Positions 7,163 through 17,382 of a stretch of DNA of 17,452 nucleotides are shown here, in pieces; the first letter of the stretch is position 1; each line of letters begins with the position of its first letter. Source of the DNA: DALYLB01 sp046154695. Lineage in GTDB: Bacteria > Acidobacteriota > Blastocatellia > RBC074. Below the pieces are notes generated by a model. That model searched no databases. It saw only the letters and a list, made by a program, of their open reading frames with translations, and was not told the origin of the DNA. A program made the position numbers and the translations under genes. The stretch spans positions 1 to 17,452 of the forward strand of contig JBJXFI010000147.1 in assembly GCA_046154695.1 (NCBI GenBank), written 5' to 3'.

Positions 7163-8368
7163 TCACCGCCGCCGGGCCTTGCTGGCGGCCTTCGGCGTGC
7201 TCCGCAGGCGGAGCCCCTGCTCTTCGGCGAAGTGTTGAAAGACGGCATAAAAGGCATCGCGATCGCGCGCGGAAAGGACCGCGGCGGCGTCGGCGGCCTC
7301 GATGACGTAAGGATAGCCGTTGCCGACGATCACCTCGGCGCGAACCAGATCGAGCACCTCGCCGAGCAGGCCGCGCTCGTGAACCCACATCGGAACGTCG
7401 ATGCGGGCCGGCGGCGCAGCGGCCGTTGTCTTGAGATAACAGAACCCGATGCGGTGGCCGTCGGCCTCGATCAGGTCGAGCACGCTCTCGCGGTGTTGAT
7501 CCGCGCCCCGCCGCGCGCAGGCGAAGAGCGGCGTGCGGTCTCCCCAGTTCATTCCCCGCCGAACGAGGACCGCGTCGTGAATCCGATCGGCCCGGGGGAG
7601 CGCGAAACAGCGCTCGATCATCTTCACCAGATCGCGCGCGTCGCTCGAATCGACATATCCCACCAGCGGCACGCCCGCCTCCTCCGAACAGCGCAGCAGT
7701 TTCAACAGCGCCTCGATGTGCGGAACGCGCATCTCGTCCTGCAGCCGGTCGACGAACGAGATGATCAGCGAGCTGTCGAAGAAGGCGACCGGCAGCTTTC
7801 CAGCCGGCGTCCGCTCGCTCGCCGCCTTTCGCATCAGGCCGCAGAGCGTCTCGACCTCCAACTCGAAGCGGCGCAGATTTACCCGCTGCTCCGAAATTCG
7901 CCGCGCGCCGTCGAATTCAACGATCAGCTCTTCCGGCGACAGGACCTCCAGGACCGTATCCTTCGCATATCGCCCATCCGGCGTGTGATGGTTCTCGAAC
8001 CACGCCGCCTGAACCGCCGCGACCGGAATGTTGAAGTTTCGATCATGGTCGATCTGGCTGCCGTCCACCGCGAAGGTCGTGTGCCCGACCAGCGCCTCCA
8101 GCGCCCACGCCCGCGCCTCCTGATGATTCGCGAAGACATGCGCATACCGCACCCGCAGATCCCGGGCCGCGTCGAACTCCCCGGCCGGGACCGCTCCCGG
8201 ATTGGCCTCCCCCGCCAGCCGCTCCGCCAGCTCCGCCTCCGTCAGCCCCGCCAGGTCCTCCAGTCCCTTCTCATACACCTCGGCCTCCCGCTGAAATGCC
8301 GTGTTGAATTCGACAAATCGCCCTTTCTTCTCATGCAGTTGCGAGAGGATTTTTTCTCGTTGGATCAT
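7163..8368 (-). CDS. nurA: NurA domain nuclease
   Basis: NurA is a Mn2+-dependent 5'-3' nuclease that in archaea works with the HerA ATPase to resect DNA double-strand ends; bacterial homologues exist. The 401-residue product carries the expected acidic sites: FAVDGSQI (D102), VAFFDSSL (D198) and VGYVDSSDA (D240), plus a candidate glutamate in the helix near 171-173. The C-terminal GYPYVIEAAD (351-360) matches the place where archaeal NurA has a conserved Tyr and His; here the His position appears to be Asp (D360), from a by-eye alignment. No herA is next to it. The start at ATG 8368 begins MIQREKILSQL; no Shine-Dalgarno sequence is visible. The gene is divergent from the STAS gene and lies upstream of dtd. 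Confidence 0.85.
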   Translation of the reverse strand: MIQREKILSQLHEKKGRFVEFNTAFQREAEVYEKGLEDLAGLTEAELAERLAGEANPGAVPAGEFDAARDLRVRYAHVFANHQEARAWALEALVGHTTFAVDGSQIDHDRNFNIPVAAVQAAWFENHHTPDGRYAKDTVLEVLSPEELIVEFDGARRISEQRVNLRRFELEVETLCGLMRKAASERTPAGKLPVAFFDSSLIISFVDRLQDEMRVPHIEALLKLLRCSEEAGVPLVGYVDSSDARDLVKMIERCFALPRADRIHDAVLVRRGMNWGDRTPLFACARRGADQHRESVLDLIEADGHRIGFCYLKTTAAAPPARIDVPMWVHERGLLGEVLDLVRAEVIVGNGYPYVIEAADAAAVLSARDRDAFYAVFQHFAEEQGLRLRSTPKAASKARRR

Positions 8369-8396
8369 GGACGCAGATTAACCGCATTCTTTCCCC

Positions 8397-8426
8397 GATG
8401 GCAAATCCGTGACTTGCCATCACGGA
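8397..8426. promoter_or_regulatory. Two interlocking dyads in the nurA/STAS divergent gap
   Basis: GATGGCAA (8397-8404) pairs with TTGCCATC (8414-8421) around a 9-base loop. TCCGTGA (8406-8412) pairs with TCACGGA (8420-8426) around a 7-base loop. Each stem is perfect, but they overlap and cannot form together in one strand. The element lies in the 128-bp gap between two divergent genes, so it could be a double operator or an alternating RNA structure. The dyads are seen; the role is inferred. Confidence 0.55.
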
Positions 8427-8442
8427 ATGCCTGTGGTAGTTT
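8414..8442 (+). promoter_or_regulatory. Candidate sigma-70-like promoter for the STAS gene
   Basis: TTGCCA (8414-8419, five of six matches to TTGACA), a 17-base spacer, and TAGTTT (8437-8442, a poor -10 box) lie about 55 bp before the STAS start. The -35 box sits inside the right arm of the first dyad, so a protein bound there would block it. The weak -10 box keeps confidence low. Confidence 0.3.
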
Positions 8443-8496
8443 TCCGGTGCTTTTCTATACCTTCTGACAACATTCGACAAAATCTGGAGGCCCGGT

Positions 8497-8835
8497 ATGA
8501 CCATCACAGAACGCAAGAGTGGGGACGTGACGATCCTCGACGTTGAGGGGAAGATTCTTCTCGGCGAAGGGGATGTCCAATTGAATCGCAAGATCGGCGA
8601 GTTGATCGAGCGGAAAGAGACCAAGTTGTTGCTGAATCTCGCAAACGTTCCGTATATGGACAGCGGCGGTCTCGGCGAAATCGTTCGCAGTTACACCACG
8701 GTCAAACGCGCCGGCGGCGATCTCAAGCTGCTCAATGCGACGAAACGAATCAGCGACCTGCTGACGATCACCAAACTGATCACCGTCTTCGAAATTCACG
8801 ACGACGAGGCGGCGGGCGTCAAGAGCTTTGCCTGA
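8497..8835 (+). CDS. STAS domain protein (anti-sigma factor antagonist-like)
   Basis: The 112-residue product is a single STAS domain of the SpoIIAA/RsbV type. Such proteins bind anti-sigma factor kinases and release a sigma factor or signalling partner, controlled by phosphorylation of one serine. The phospho-acceptor is clear: S56 in YMDSGGLGEIV, preceded by LLLNLANVPY. The N-terminal strands (ERKSGDVTILDVEGKI) and C-terminal helix are in place, and the length is normal. A good ribosome binding site, GGAGG, lies 6 bases before ATG 8497. No anti-sigma kinase, phosphatase or sigma factor gene is nearby, so its partner must be elsewhere. It is monocistronic here, with an upstream regulatory-looking dyad. 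Confidence 0.93.
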   Translation: MTITERKSGDVTILDVEGKILLGEGDVQLNRKIGELIERKETKLLLNLANVPYMDSGGLGEIVRSYTTVKRAGGDLKLLNATKRISDLLTITKLITVFEIHDDEAAGVKSFA

Positions 8836-8931
8836 GGCGAATTGCGGATTGCGGACCGGGGATGGAGACGCGCGCCTGTCTCGATCCCGCGGTTCGCATC
8901 CAGTCTTCTCCCGCCCTGGAGCGCCCCTCCC

Positions 8932-10116
8932 TTATTTCGCCGCGCCATACCTTTTTAAAATTTCCACAGTCCTCTCGATCGGCAGCGCCTCGACGCGATG
9001 GTTGTCCCGGCCGGTGGTGGTGGTGGCCTTGAACAGGGAGTTGTAGATCGCCTCTTCGGTGGCTTCGACGACTGCCTGGAACAGGGGAGACATCGCCTCG
9101 TTGCCGAGGGTCCGCGTGTTTCGCAGCGTCTCGGAGGCGCGAACGCGGTTCCGCGTGCTGAAGGCGATGACGTAATCGCCGCTGCCGTTGGTGGCGGGCG
9201 AGCCGGTGCGGGCGAGGCCAAGCATGGCGCGCGCGGCCAGCCGCTTCAGATTCCGCGCGTCGGCGGGCGCGTCGGTGGCGACGACCATGATGATCGAGCC
9301 GTCGGCGCTTTCTGGCACGGGCGCGGGCGATTCCGGCCGCGAAGTCCGGCCGGCGCGCTTCGGTTCGAGCTGCTCTTTCAGATAATACTGCCCCAGCTCT
9401 TTCCCCACGGGCGCGCCGTTGATCGTCAGGACGCCGCCGTAATTGCTCTGCACGAGCACGCCGACGGTGTATCCGCCGAGCGATTGCGGCAGCGCGCGCG
9501 ACGAGGTTCCGATGCCGCCCTTGAAGCCGAAGGCGACGGTTCCCGTGCCCGCGCCGACGCACCCCTCCTCGACCGCGCCCTCGCGCGCCGAGCGGATCGC
9601 GGCGAAGACCTCTTCCCGTCCGGCGTGGCGCCCGCGAATGTCGTTCAAAAATCCGTCATTGGTCTCTCCTACGATCGCATTGATCGAGCGGACCTGCTCG
9701 TTGCCCGGCAGCGCCAGCATCCAGTCGAGCAGCGCGTCCGCCACCCGCGGCACGTTGAGCGTTCCGGTCAGCAGGATCGGCGTCTCGATCTCTCCCAGCT
9801 CCTCGACCTGCGTCGATCCCATCAGCTTCCCGAATCCGTTGCCCACGTGAATCGCCGCCGTCGCCTTCTCCTGAAACAGATTGCCCCCGTGCGGCAGGAT
9901 CGCCGTCACGCCCGTTCGCACGTCCGCCCCCCGTACGAGCGTCGCATGCCCCACGCGCACCCCGGCGACATCCGTGATCGCGTTGTTCGGTCCCGGAGGC
10001 AGAATGCCCGGAACCACCCCGATTTCCCGCGCCCGCGGGCGCGCGGGCGGCGGCGGCGTCCCTTGCGGAACCATCGAAATGAGCAACATCGTGAATGCAA
10101 CTTTGATCAACAGCAT
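8932..10116 (-). CDS. Exported P1 family peptidase (DmpA-like aminopeptidase)
   Basis: P1 (PF03576, S58) proteins such as DmpA (L-aminopeptidase / D-Ala-esterase) and BapA (beta-peptidyl aminopeptidase) are made as precursors that cleave themselves into two chains. Family blocks are visible: GILPPGPNNAITDVAGVRVGH, CVGAGTGTVAFGFKGGIGTSSR, VQSNYGGVLTINGAPVG, and ADGSIIMVVATDAP, where cleavage before the nucleophile serine (S274 from this start) would leave a 121-residue beta chain, close to DmpA. I chose ATG 10116 because AGAGGA lies 5 bases upstream; ATGs at 10131 and 10146 are in frame. The N-terminus MLLIKVAFTMLLISM followed by a proline-rich stretch looks like a signal peptide, so the enzyme is probably exported. 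Natural substrate unknown. It converges on the STAS gene across 96 bp. Confidence 0.92.
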   Translation of the reverse strand: MLLIKVAFTMLLISMVPQGTPPPPARPRAREIGVVPGILPPGPNNAITDVAGVRVGHATLVRGADVRTGVTAILPHGGNLFQEKATAAIHVGNGFGKLMGSTQVEELGEIETPILLTGTLNVPRVADALLDWMLALPGNEQVRSINAIVGETNDGFLNDIRGRHAGREEVFAAIRSAREGAVEEGCVGAGTGTVAFGFKGGIGTSSRALPQSLGGYTVGVLVQSNYGGVLTINGAPVGKELGQYYLKEQLEPKRAGRTSRPESPAPVPESADGSIIMVVATDAPADARNLKRLAARAMLGLARTGSPATNGSGDYVIAFSTRNRVRASETLRNTRTLGNEAMSPLFQAVVEATEEAIYNSLFKATTTTGRDNHRVEALPIERTVEILKRYGAAK

Positions 10117-10158
10117 GGCTTTCCTCTGCATCAGGTCCAAACACATTCGGACGGATAT

Positions 10159-10237
10159 TCAACCACGGGGAACACGGGGATCAACCATTATTAGGGGGCC
10201 CCGTGCCCCCCGTGCCCCCCGTGTCCCCCGTGGTTGA
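10159..10237. repeat. Long inverted repeat upstream of the P1 peptidase gene
   Basis: The 21 bases at 10159-10179 (TCAACCACGGGG, then AACACGGGG) are the inverse of 10217-10237 with one mismatch. Between them, CCCCGTG-type units are repeated in tandem (about 10197-10226). Together they could form a very stable stem. The position is 43 bp upstream of the peptidase start and downstream of ppc, so it could end ppc transcription or be a simple-sequence repeat insertion. Confidence 0.75.
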
Positions 10238-10273
10238 GTTCTCTTGTCCGAATTTTCCTTGGTCCGATTTAGA

Positions 10274-10287
10274 CCGCCTGAAGGCGG
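10274..10287 (-). terminator. Hairpin 13 bp beyond the ppc stop codon, weak terminator candidate
   Basis: CCGCCT-GA-AGGCGG is a perfect 6-bp dyad, directly after the 3' end of ppc. The bases that follow in the ppc direction (TCTAAATC) contain no T-run, so Rho-independent termination is doubtful. The same short hairpin type may be a dispersed repeat. Confidence 0.3.
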
Positions 10288-10300
10288 AACTCCGAACGGT

Positions 10301-13165
<2,865 letters not shown>

Positions 13166-13261
13166 TCGCTCATCGCGTAACCACCTTTAACAAGCAAGAT
13201 ACATCATCGGCGGAGCCGCGCAAAGATGCGGAGGCGAATGCTCGGCGTTCCTTAAAGGATC

Positions 13262-13291
13262 TTGTGAATCGTTCCGCCGCTGCAGTATGAT
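13262..13291 (+). promoter_or_regulatory. Candidate promoter for the small membrane-protein gene
   Basis: TTGTGA (13262-13267), an 18-base spacer and TATGAT (13286-13291, five of six matches to TATAAT) form a good sigma-70-like promoter. It would start transcription near 13298 and give a leader of about 45 bases before ATG 13343. The gap 13166-13342 must also hold the ppc promoter, for which I see no convincing boxes. Confidence 0.5.
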
Positions 13292-13294
13292 CGT

Positions 13295-13332
13295 CCCCCG
13301 GGTCCTGAACCCATTCACCTGACAGCCGGGGG
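13295..13332 (+). promoter_or_regulatory. Leader hairpin that would cover the ribosome binding site
   Basis: CCCCCGG (13295-13301) can pair with CCGGGGG (13326-13332). The right arm contains most of the Shine-Dalgarno sequence (GGGGGAG, ending 7 bases before ATG 13343). A competing small hairpin, GGGT-CCTGA-ACCC (13300-13312), uses part of the left arm and could free the ribosome site. The pairings are seen; regulation is inferred. Confidence 0.45.
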
Positions 13333-13342
13333 GAGTCCGATC

Positions 13343-13648
13343 ATGCAGACACAAATCGAACAGAACGCCATCGCGGAGGCCGCGCGCCAGACGACCGAGA
13401 CGCAGCGGCTGCTGCTGCAAAGCCTGAAGGAGAAGGGGCCGGGGCTGCTTCTCGAACTCTCCGTTCGCGTCTTCAAGTTTCCGGAAGATGTGCATGAGCC
13501 GCTGCGGCTGTTGACGACGGCGGGTTGTGGGCGCTGAGCGAGATCGTCGGCGAGTTCCGCACCGAGACGGCGCGCGCTGCGCACGTGGGGTGCGTGGATG
13601 CTGGTTCTCTTCAATGTCATCACGGCCACCGTTTATTTTTTGCCCTGA
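13343..13648 (+). pseudogene. Small C-terminally membrane-anchored protein gene with two compensating frameshifts
   Basis: An ATG with a strong ribosome binding site opens a frame that stops at 13537 after 64 codons (LLTTAGCGR stop). The next frame (codons from 13504) then reads GLWALSEIVGEFRTET, which looks like real protein. From about 13573 the original frame resumes with RRALRTWGAWMLVLFNVITA and ends TVYFLP at 13648, a convincing transmembrane helix and C-terminus. The whole span is 306 bases, exactly 102 codons. One missing base near 13516-13524 and one extra base near 13568-13575 would restore a protein of about 101 residues. It would have a soluble, helical N-terminal part (KFPEDVHEPLRLL) and one C-terminal membrane anchor. 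I do not recognise the family. It could be a pseudogene or two sequencing/assembly errors. Confidence 0.65.
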
Positions 13649-13661
13649 AGCGGCGATGGAT

Positions 13662-13804
13662 ATTAGCCGGGGATGGAATCCCCGGTCAGGCTGACGATTA
13701 CTGACGATTACGAATATTTCTTTTCATCACGGTTCAGTCCCGCGCCCCTGCCGGGGCGCAGCCCAATAATGACGGGGATTCCGGGGATTTCATCCCCGGC
13801 TAAT
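13662..13804. repeat. Inverted pair of 24-bp palindromic repeats with a central hairpin and a tandem duplication
   Basis: The 24 bases at 13662-13685 (ATTAGCCGGGGATGG...) are the inverse of 13781-13804 with one mismatch. Each copy is itself a hairpin (CCGGGGAT and ATCCCCGG around 2-3 bases). Between them lie an exact 10-bp tandem duplication, CTGACGATTA twice (13691-13710), and a hairpin GCGCCCC-TGCC-GGGGCGC (13742-13759). A partial copy of the last, CCCTGCCGGGG, follows at 13814-13824. The layout resembles REP/BIME clusters. The 250-bp gap before the asparaginase start has no other clear feature. Confidence 0.8.
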
Positions 13805-13898
13805 CCCCGCCGACCCTGCCGGGGCGAAAATGAAAAATTTGGGTATTGATAAGGCTTTATCGACAGACTGGAAAGACTTGAAGGGGATTGAATCGAAG

Positions 13899-14879
<981 letters not shown>

Positions 14880-14893
14880 GCGGCCTGAGAGGC

Positions 14894-15148
14894 TGTTTGG
14901 AAAGTACTGGAACACAACCCGCGCAGCGGGTGGCAGCGTTTAGCCTGGGGTGAAGCGCGAAGCGCGGAACCCCAGGAATGCGTGGGGAATTCTGCCGAGC
15001 CCGCGATGCGGGCGACAGCCAGCGGGCTATCGCCCGCTTCGCGGGCTCGATTGTCAATGATGCCGCTCCTGGGGCTCCGGCTTCGCCTTCGCCCCAGGCT
15101 ATACGCTTTCGCCTGCTTCGCAGGCTCCCGAGCCGCGGGTTCCAAACA
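14894..15148. repeat. 255-bp mosaic of hairpins bounded by a 9-bp inverted repeat
   Basis: TGTTTGGAA (14894-14902) and TTCCAAACA (15140-15148) bound the block. Inside are several perfect stems: ACCCGC/GCGGGT (14917-14931); CCTGGGGT (14944-14951) with ACCCCAGG (14969-14976); GAGCCCGCG (14997-15005) with CGCGGGCTC (15040-15048); CCTGGGGC (15068-15075) with GCCCCAGG (15091-15098). It fills nearly all of the 304-bp gap between the asparaginase gene and the lpxB 3' end. I see no gene in it. It looks like a composite non-coding repeat element and may also end transcription from both sides. Confidence 0.75.
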
Positions 15149-15183
15149 CCGTCTGAAGCATCAATTTATTCCGTTTTTCTCTT

Positions 15184-16347
15184 TTACTTTCGGAGAAGGT
15201 CGCGAATGATCGCAGCGGCCCGTTCCGAGGCCTGGGCCTCGCCGAGCCGGTCGCGCACGAGGGCGAGATCGCGGCGGGCCTCGGCGAGCCGGGCGGGGTT
15301 CTCGATCATCGAGACGATCGTTTCCGCGAGCTTCGGGCCGTTCAGATCGTCCTGCAGCAGTTCGGGGGCGATCTCCCGTCCCGCGATCAGATTGGGCATG
15401 CCGACGAAGGGGACGTTGATCATCGGGCGGAAGATCCGCCAGTTGAGCGCGGAGGCGCGATAGACGACGATCAGCGGCGTTCCGATGATCGCCGTTTCGA
15501 GCGTGGCGGTTCCGCTGGCGACCACGGCCAGATCCGAGGCAGCGATGGCGTTGCAGGTGTCGTTTTCGATGATCGTGGCCGATGGCGGGAGCGAGGCGAC
15601 CTCTTCGCGCGCGACAGTGCGCGCGAGCGGCAGCGCAAACTGATATTGGGGACGCGTGGCCGCGAGGCGCGCGGCCGCGTCGAGCAGCGGCGGCAGGATG
15701 TGGGCCAGCTCGGAATGGCGGCTGCCGGGCAGCAGCGAGATGATGGGCCGCGAGGGATTGAGCCCGTACGTTTCGCAGAACGCTTCGCGCCCGGCCGTCA
15801 CGCGCACGCTGTCGAGCAGCGGATGGCCCACGTAATCGACCTCGACGCCGTGCCGTTCGTAATACTCCTTCTCGAAGGGCAGGATGACCAGCATCCGCTC
15901 GACGTGCCGCCGGATGGTGTTCACGCGATAGCTTCGCCAGGCCCAGATCTGCGGGCTGATGTAATAGACGATCCGATGGCCGTCCCGGTGGAGCCGCTTC
16001 GCCAGCCGCAGGTTGAACTCCGGCCAGTCGATGAGGATGACGAGGCGCGGACGGCGCGCGCGGGCGGCTTCGCGTAGGCGTCGGAAGACCCGCAGAAATT
16101 TGGGAAGCGCGCGCGCCACTTCCAGCGCGCCCATGATCGCGACCTCGCGCGAATCGACCAGCGTCTCGACCTTCGCCGCGCGCATCTCTTCGCCGCCCGA
16201 CCCGAAGAACTCGAATCGAACCTCGGGACATGCCGCGCGCAGCGCCTCCGCGAGTTTGGCGCCGTGCCCGTCACCGGAGGCTTCTCCGGCGACGATCATA
16301 ATTGGAATGGGTGGTTGGGGGTTCAAGATGGGTCTTATAGGTCTCAT
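15184..16347 (-). CDS. lpxB: Lipid-A-disaccharide synthase
   Basis: LpxB joins UDP-2,3-diacylglucosamine and lipid X to make the lipid A disaccharide, on the inner face of the inner membrane. Family (GT19) signatures are AGEASGD (20-26), the VAIMGALEV segment, LIDWPEFNLRLAK, YYISPQIWAWR, VGHPLLD, SLLPGSRHSE, and ASGTATLETAI near the nucleotide-binding part. I chose ATG 16347, which gives 387 residues, close to E. coli (382), and lies 4 bp after the acyltransferase stop. Starting at ATG 16299 (MIVAGEASGD) would leave a short first strand. The residues between the two starts (RPIRPILNPQPPIP) come from simple-sequence DNA. The gene is coupled to the acyltransferase upstream. Confidence 0.95.
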   Translation of the reverse strand: MRPIRPILNPQPPIPIMIVAGEASGDGHGAKLAEALRAACPEVRFEFFGSGGEEMRAAKVETLVDSREVAIMGALEVARALPKFLRVFRRLREAARARRPRLVILIDWPEFNLRLAKRLHRDGHRIVYYISPQIWAWRSYRVNTIRRHVERMLVILPFEKEYYERHGVEVDYVGHPLLDSVRVTAGREAFCETYGLNPSRPIISLLPGSRHSELAHILPPLLDAAARLAATRPQYQFALPLARTVAREEVASLPPSATIIENDTCNAIAASDLAVVASGTATLETAIIGTPLIVVYRASALNWRIFRPMINVPFVGMPNLIAGREIAPELLQDDLNGPKLAETIVSMIENPARLAEARRDLALVRDRLGEAQASERAAAIIRDLLRK

Positions 16348-16351
16348 CAAC

Positions 16352-17281
16352 CTAATAAATTTCCCGCTCCCCCTCGGGCCGGGTGCGCCAGCGGCGATGA
16401 ATCCAGAGCCACTGGTCGGGATGGCGGCGGATGATCGCTTCCAGGGCGGCGGCGTAGCGGCGGGTGTTGGCGATGACATCCTCTTTTTGATTGCCGGTGT
16501 CGATCGTCTCGATCGCGGGCTCGAAATGCAGGCGGTGAATTTGCGCGGCCTCGTCCCAGACCAGATAGCCCGGCACGACGGCCGCGCTCGTTCGCAGGGC
16601 CAGCGTGGCCACGCCCGCCGTCGTCGAGGCGGGCAGCCCGAAAAACTCGGCGAAGACGCCCTCTTCGCGCGAGGCGTTCAGATCGGCCAGGATGCCCACC
16701 ACGCCGCCCGATTTCAGCGTCTTCAGAATCTCGCGCACCGAGTTCCTCTTGTCGATCCCCCGATTGCCGAACCGCGAGCGATAACTCTCGGCCAGCCGCT
16801 CGACCAGCGGATTGTCCACATTGCGCTTGAGAAACGACATCGGGTAGCCGTAAATCGAGTGCGCGAAGACCGACAGCTCCCAGCATCCGATGTGGCCCGT
16901 CAACAGAATCACGCCCCGCCCGCGGCCCGCGGCCTCCAGGTAGTTCTCCAGCCCCTCGTACGCGACGATCGATTCGATCTTTTGCCGATCCAGCCCCGGG
17001 AACCGGCTGATCTCTCCGAGCAGCCGCCCCAGATTCCGAAAGACGCCCCGCTTGATCCGGTCCCGCTCCGCTTCCGACGAATCCGGAAACGCCAGCCGCA
17101 GGTTGATCTCCGCGTTCCGCCGCAAATGCGGCAGCGCCGCGTGCGCCACCGCGCCCACCCCCTGGCCCACACGAATCGCCACGCCCCGCGGAAGCAGGCC
17201 GACACCCTTCAAAATGCACCACGCCACTGCGTACTCGATATACGTCCGCGCCATGCCCCGACTGCGAATCGCGTCGTCCAT
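16352..17281 (-). CDS. LpxL/HtrB-family lipid A acyltransferase
   Basis: Members of this family (PF03279) add secondary (late) acyl chains to lipid A at the inner membrane; some are phosphatidylinositol mannoside or other acyltransferases. The 309-residue product matches LpxL length (306). The catalytic HX4E motif is present: TGHIGCWEL, with H130 and E135. An N-terminal hydrophobic helix (about 14-34, YIEYAVAWCILKGVGLLP) and RRNAEINLRLAFPD follow the family, and the C-terminal WLWIHRRWRTRP is a strong signature. I chose ATG 17281 (MDDAIRSRG), with GCGGAA close upstream; ATG 17254 is possible. The frame is open to 17407 but enters the terminal repeat. Adjacency to lpxB supports a lipid A role. 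The acyl donor and attachment position cannot be told. Confidence 0.92.
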   Translation of the reverse strand: MDDAIRSRGMARTYIEYAVAWCILKGVGLLPRGVAIRVGQGVGAVAHAALPHLRRNAEINLRLAFPDSSEAERDRIKRGVFRNLGRLLGEISRFPGLDRQKIESIVAYEGLENYLEAAGRGRGVILLTGHIGCWELSVFAHSIYGYPMSFLKRNVDNPLVERLAESYRSRFGNRGIDKRNSVREILKTLKSGGVVGILADLNASREEGVFAEFFGLPASTTAGVATLALRTSAAVVPGYLVWDEAAQIHRLHFEPAIETIDTGNQKEDVIANTRRYAAALEAIIRRHPDQWLWIHRRWRTRPEGEREIY

Positions 17282-17382
17282 TTCCGCTGAATTGTTCTCT
17301 ATTTCCACTCTGTACAAGATTTCCGAAGCTAGCACGCGCTCTCGCGGGATGTCAATTTTGGCAACCGGCTGGCGATTTACAT

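Noticed and set aside
7232..8467. 411-codon plus-strand open frame opposite nurA
   Set aside because: Opposite nurA, whose catalytic motifs are clear on the minus strand. The plus-strand translation has no motifs.
8836..8931. ATTGCGG doublet in the STAS/P1 peptidase gap as a tandem repeat
   Set aside because: Only two units are present, which is too few to call a repeat; the rest of the gap shows no clear terminator.
8998..10194. 398-codon plus-strand open frame opposite the P1 peptidase
   Set aside because: Opposite a gene with intact family blocks; no recognisable product.
13504..13575. Programmed -1 ribosomal frameshift in the small gene
   Set aside because: I see no slippery heptamer of the X XXY YYZ type at the first shift, and a second, opposite shift would also be needed. 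Two indels or sequence errors are simpler.
14894..15148. CRISPR array or structured non-coding RNA gene
   Set aside because: The stems differ in sequence and spacing, there are no regular direct repeats and spacers, and no cas genes. It matches no RNA class I know.
15161..16231. 356-codon minus-strand frame overlapping lpxB in another frame
   Set aside because: Arginine- and proline-rich out-of-frame translation of lpxB.
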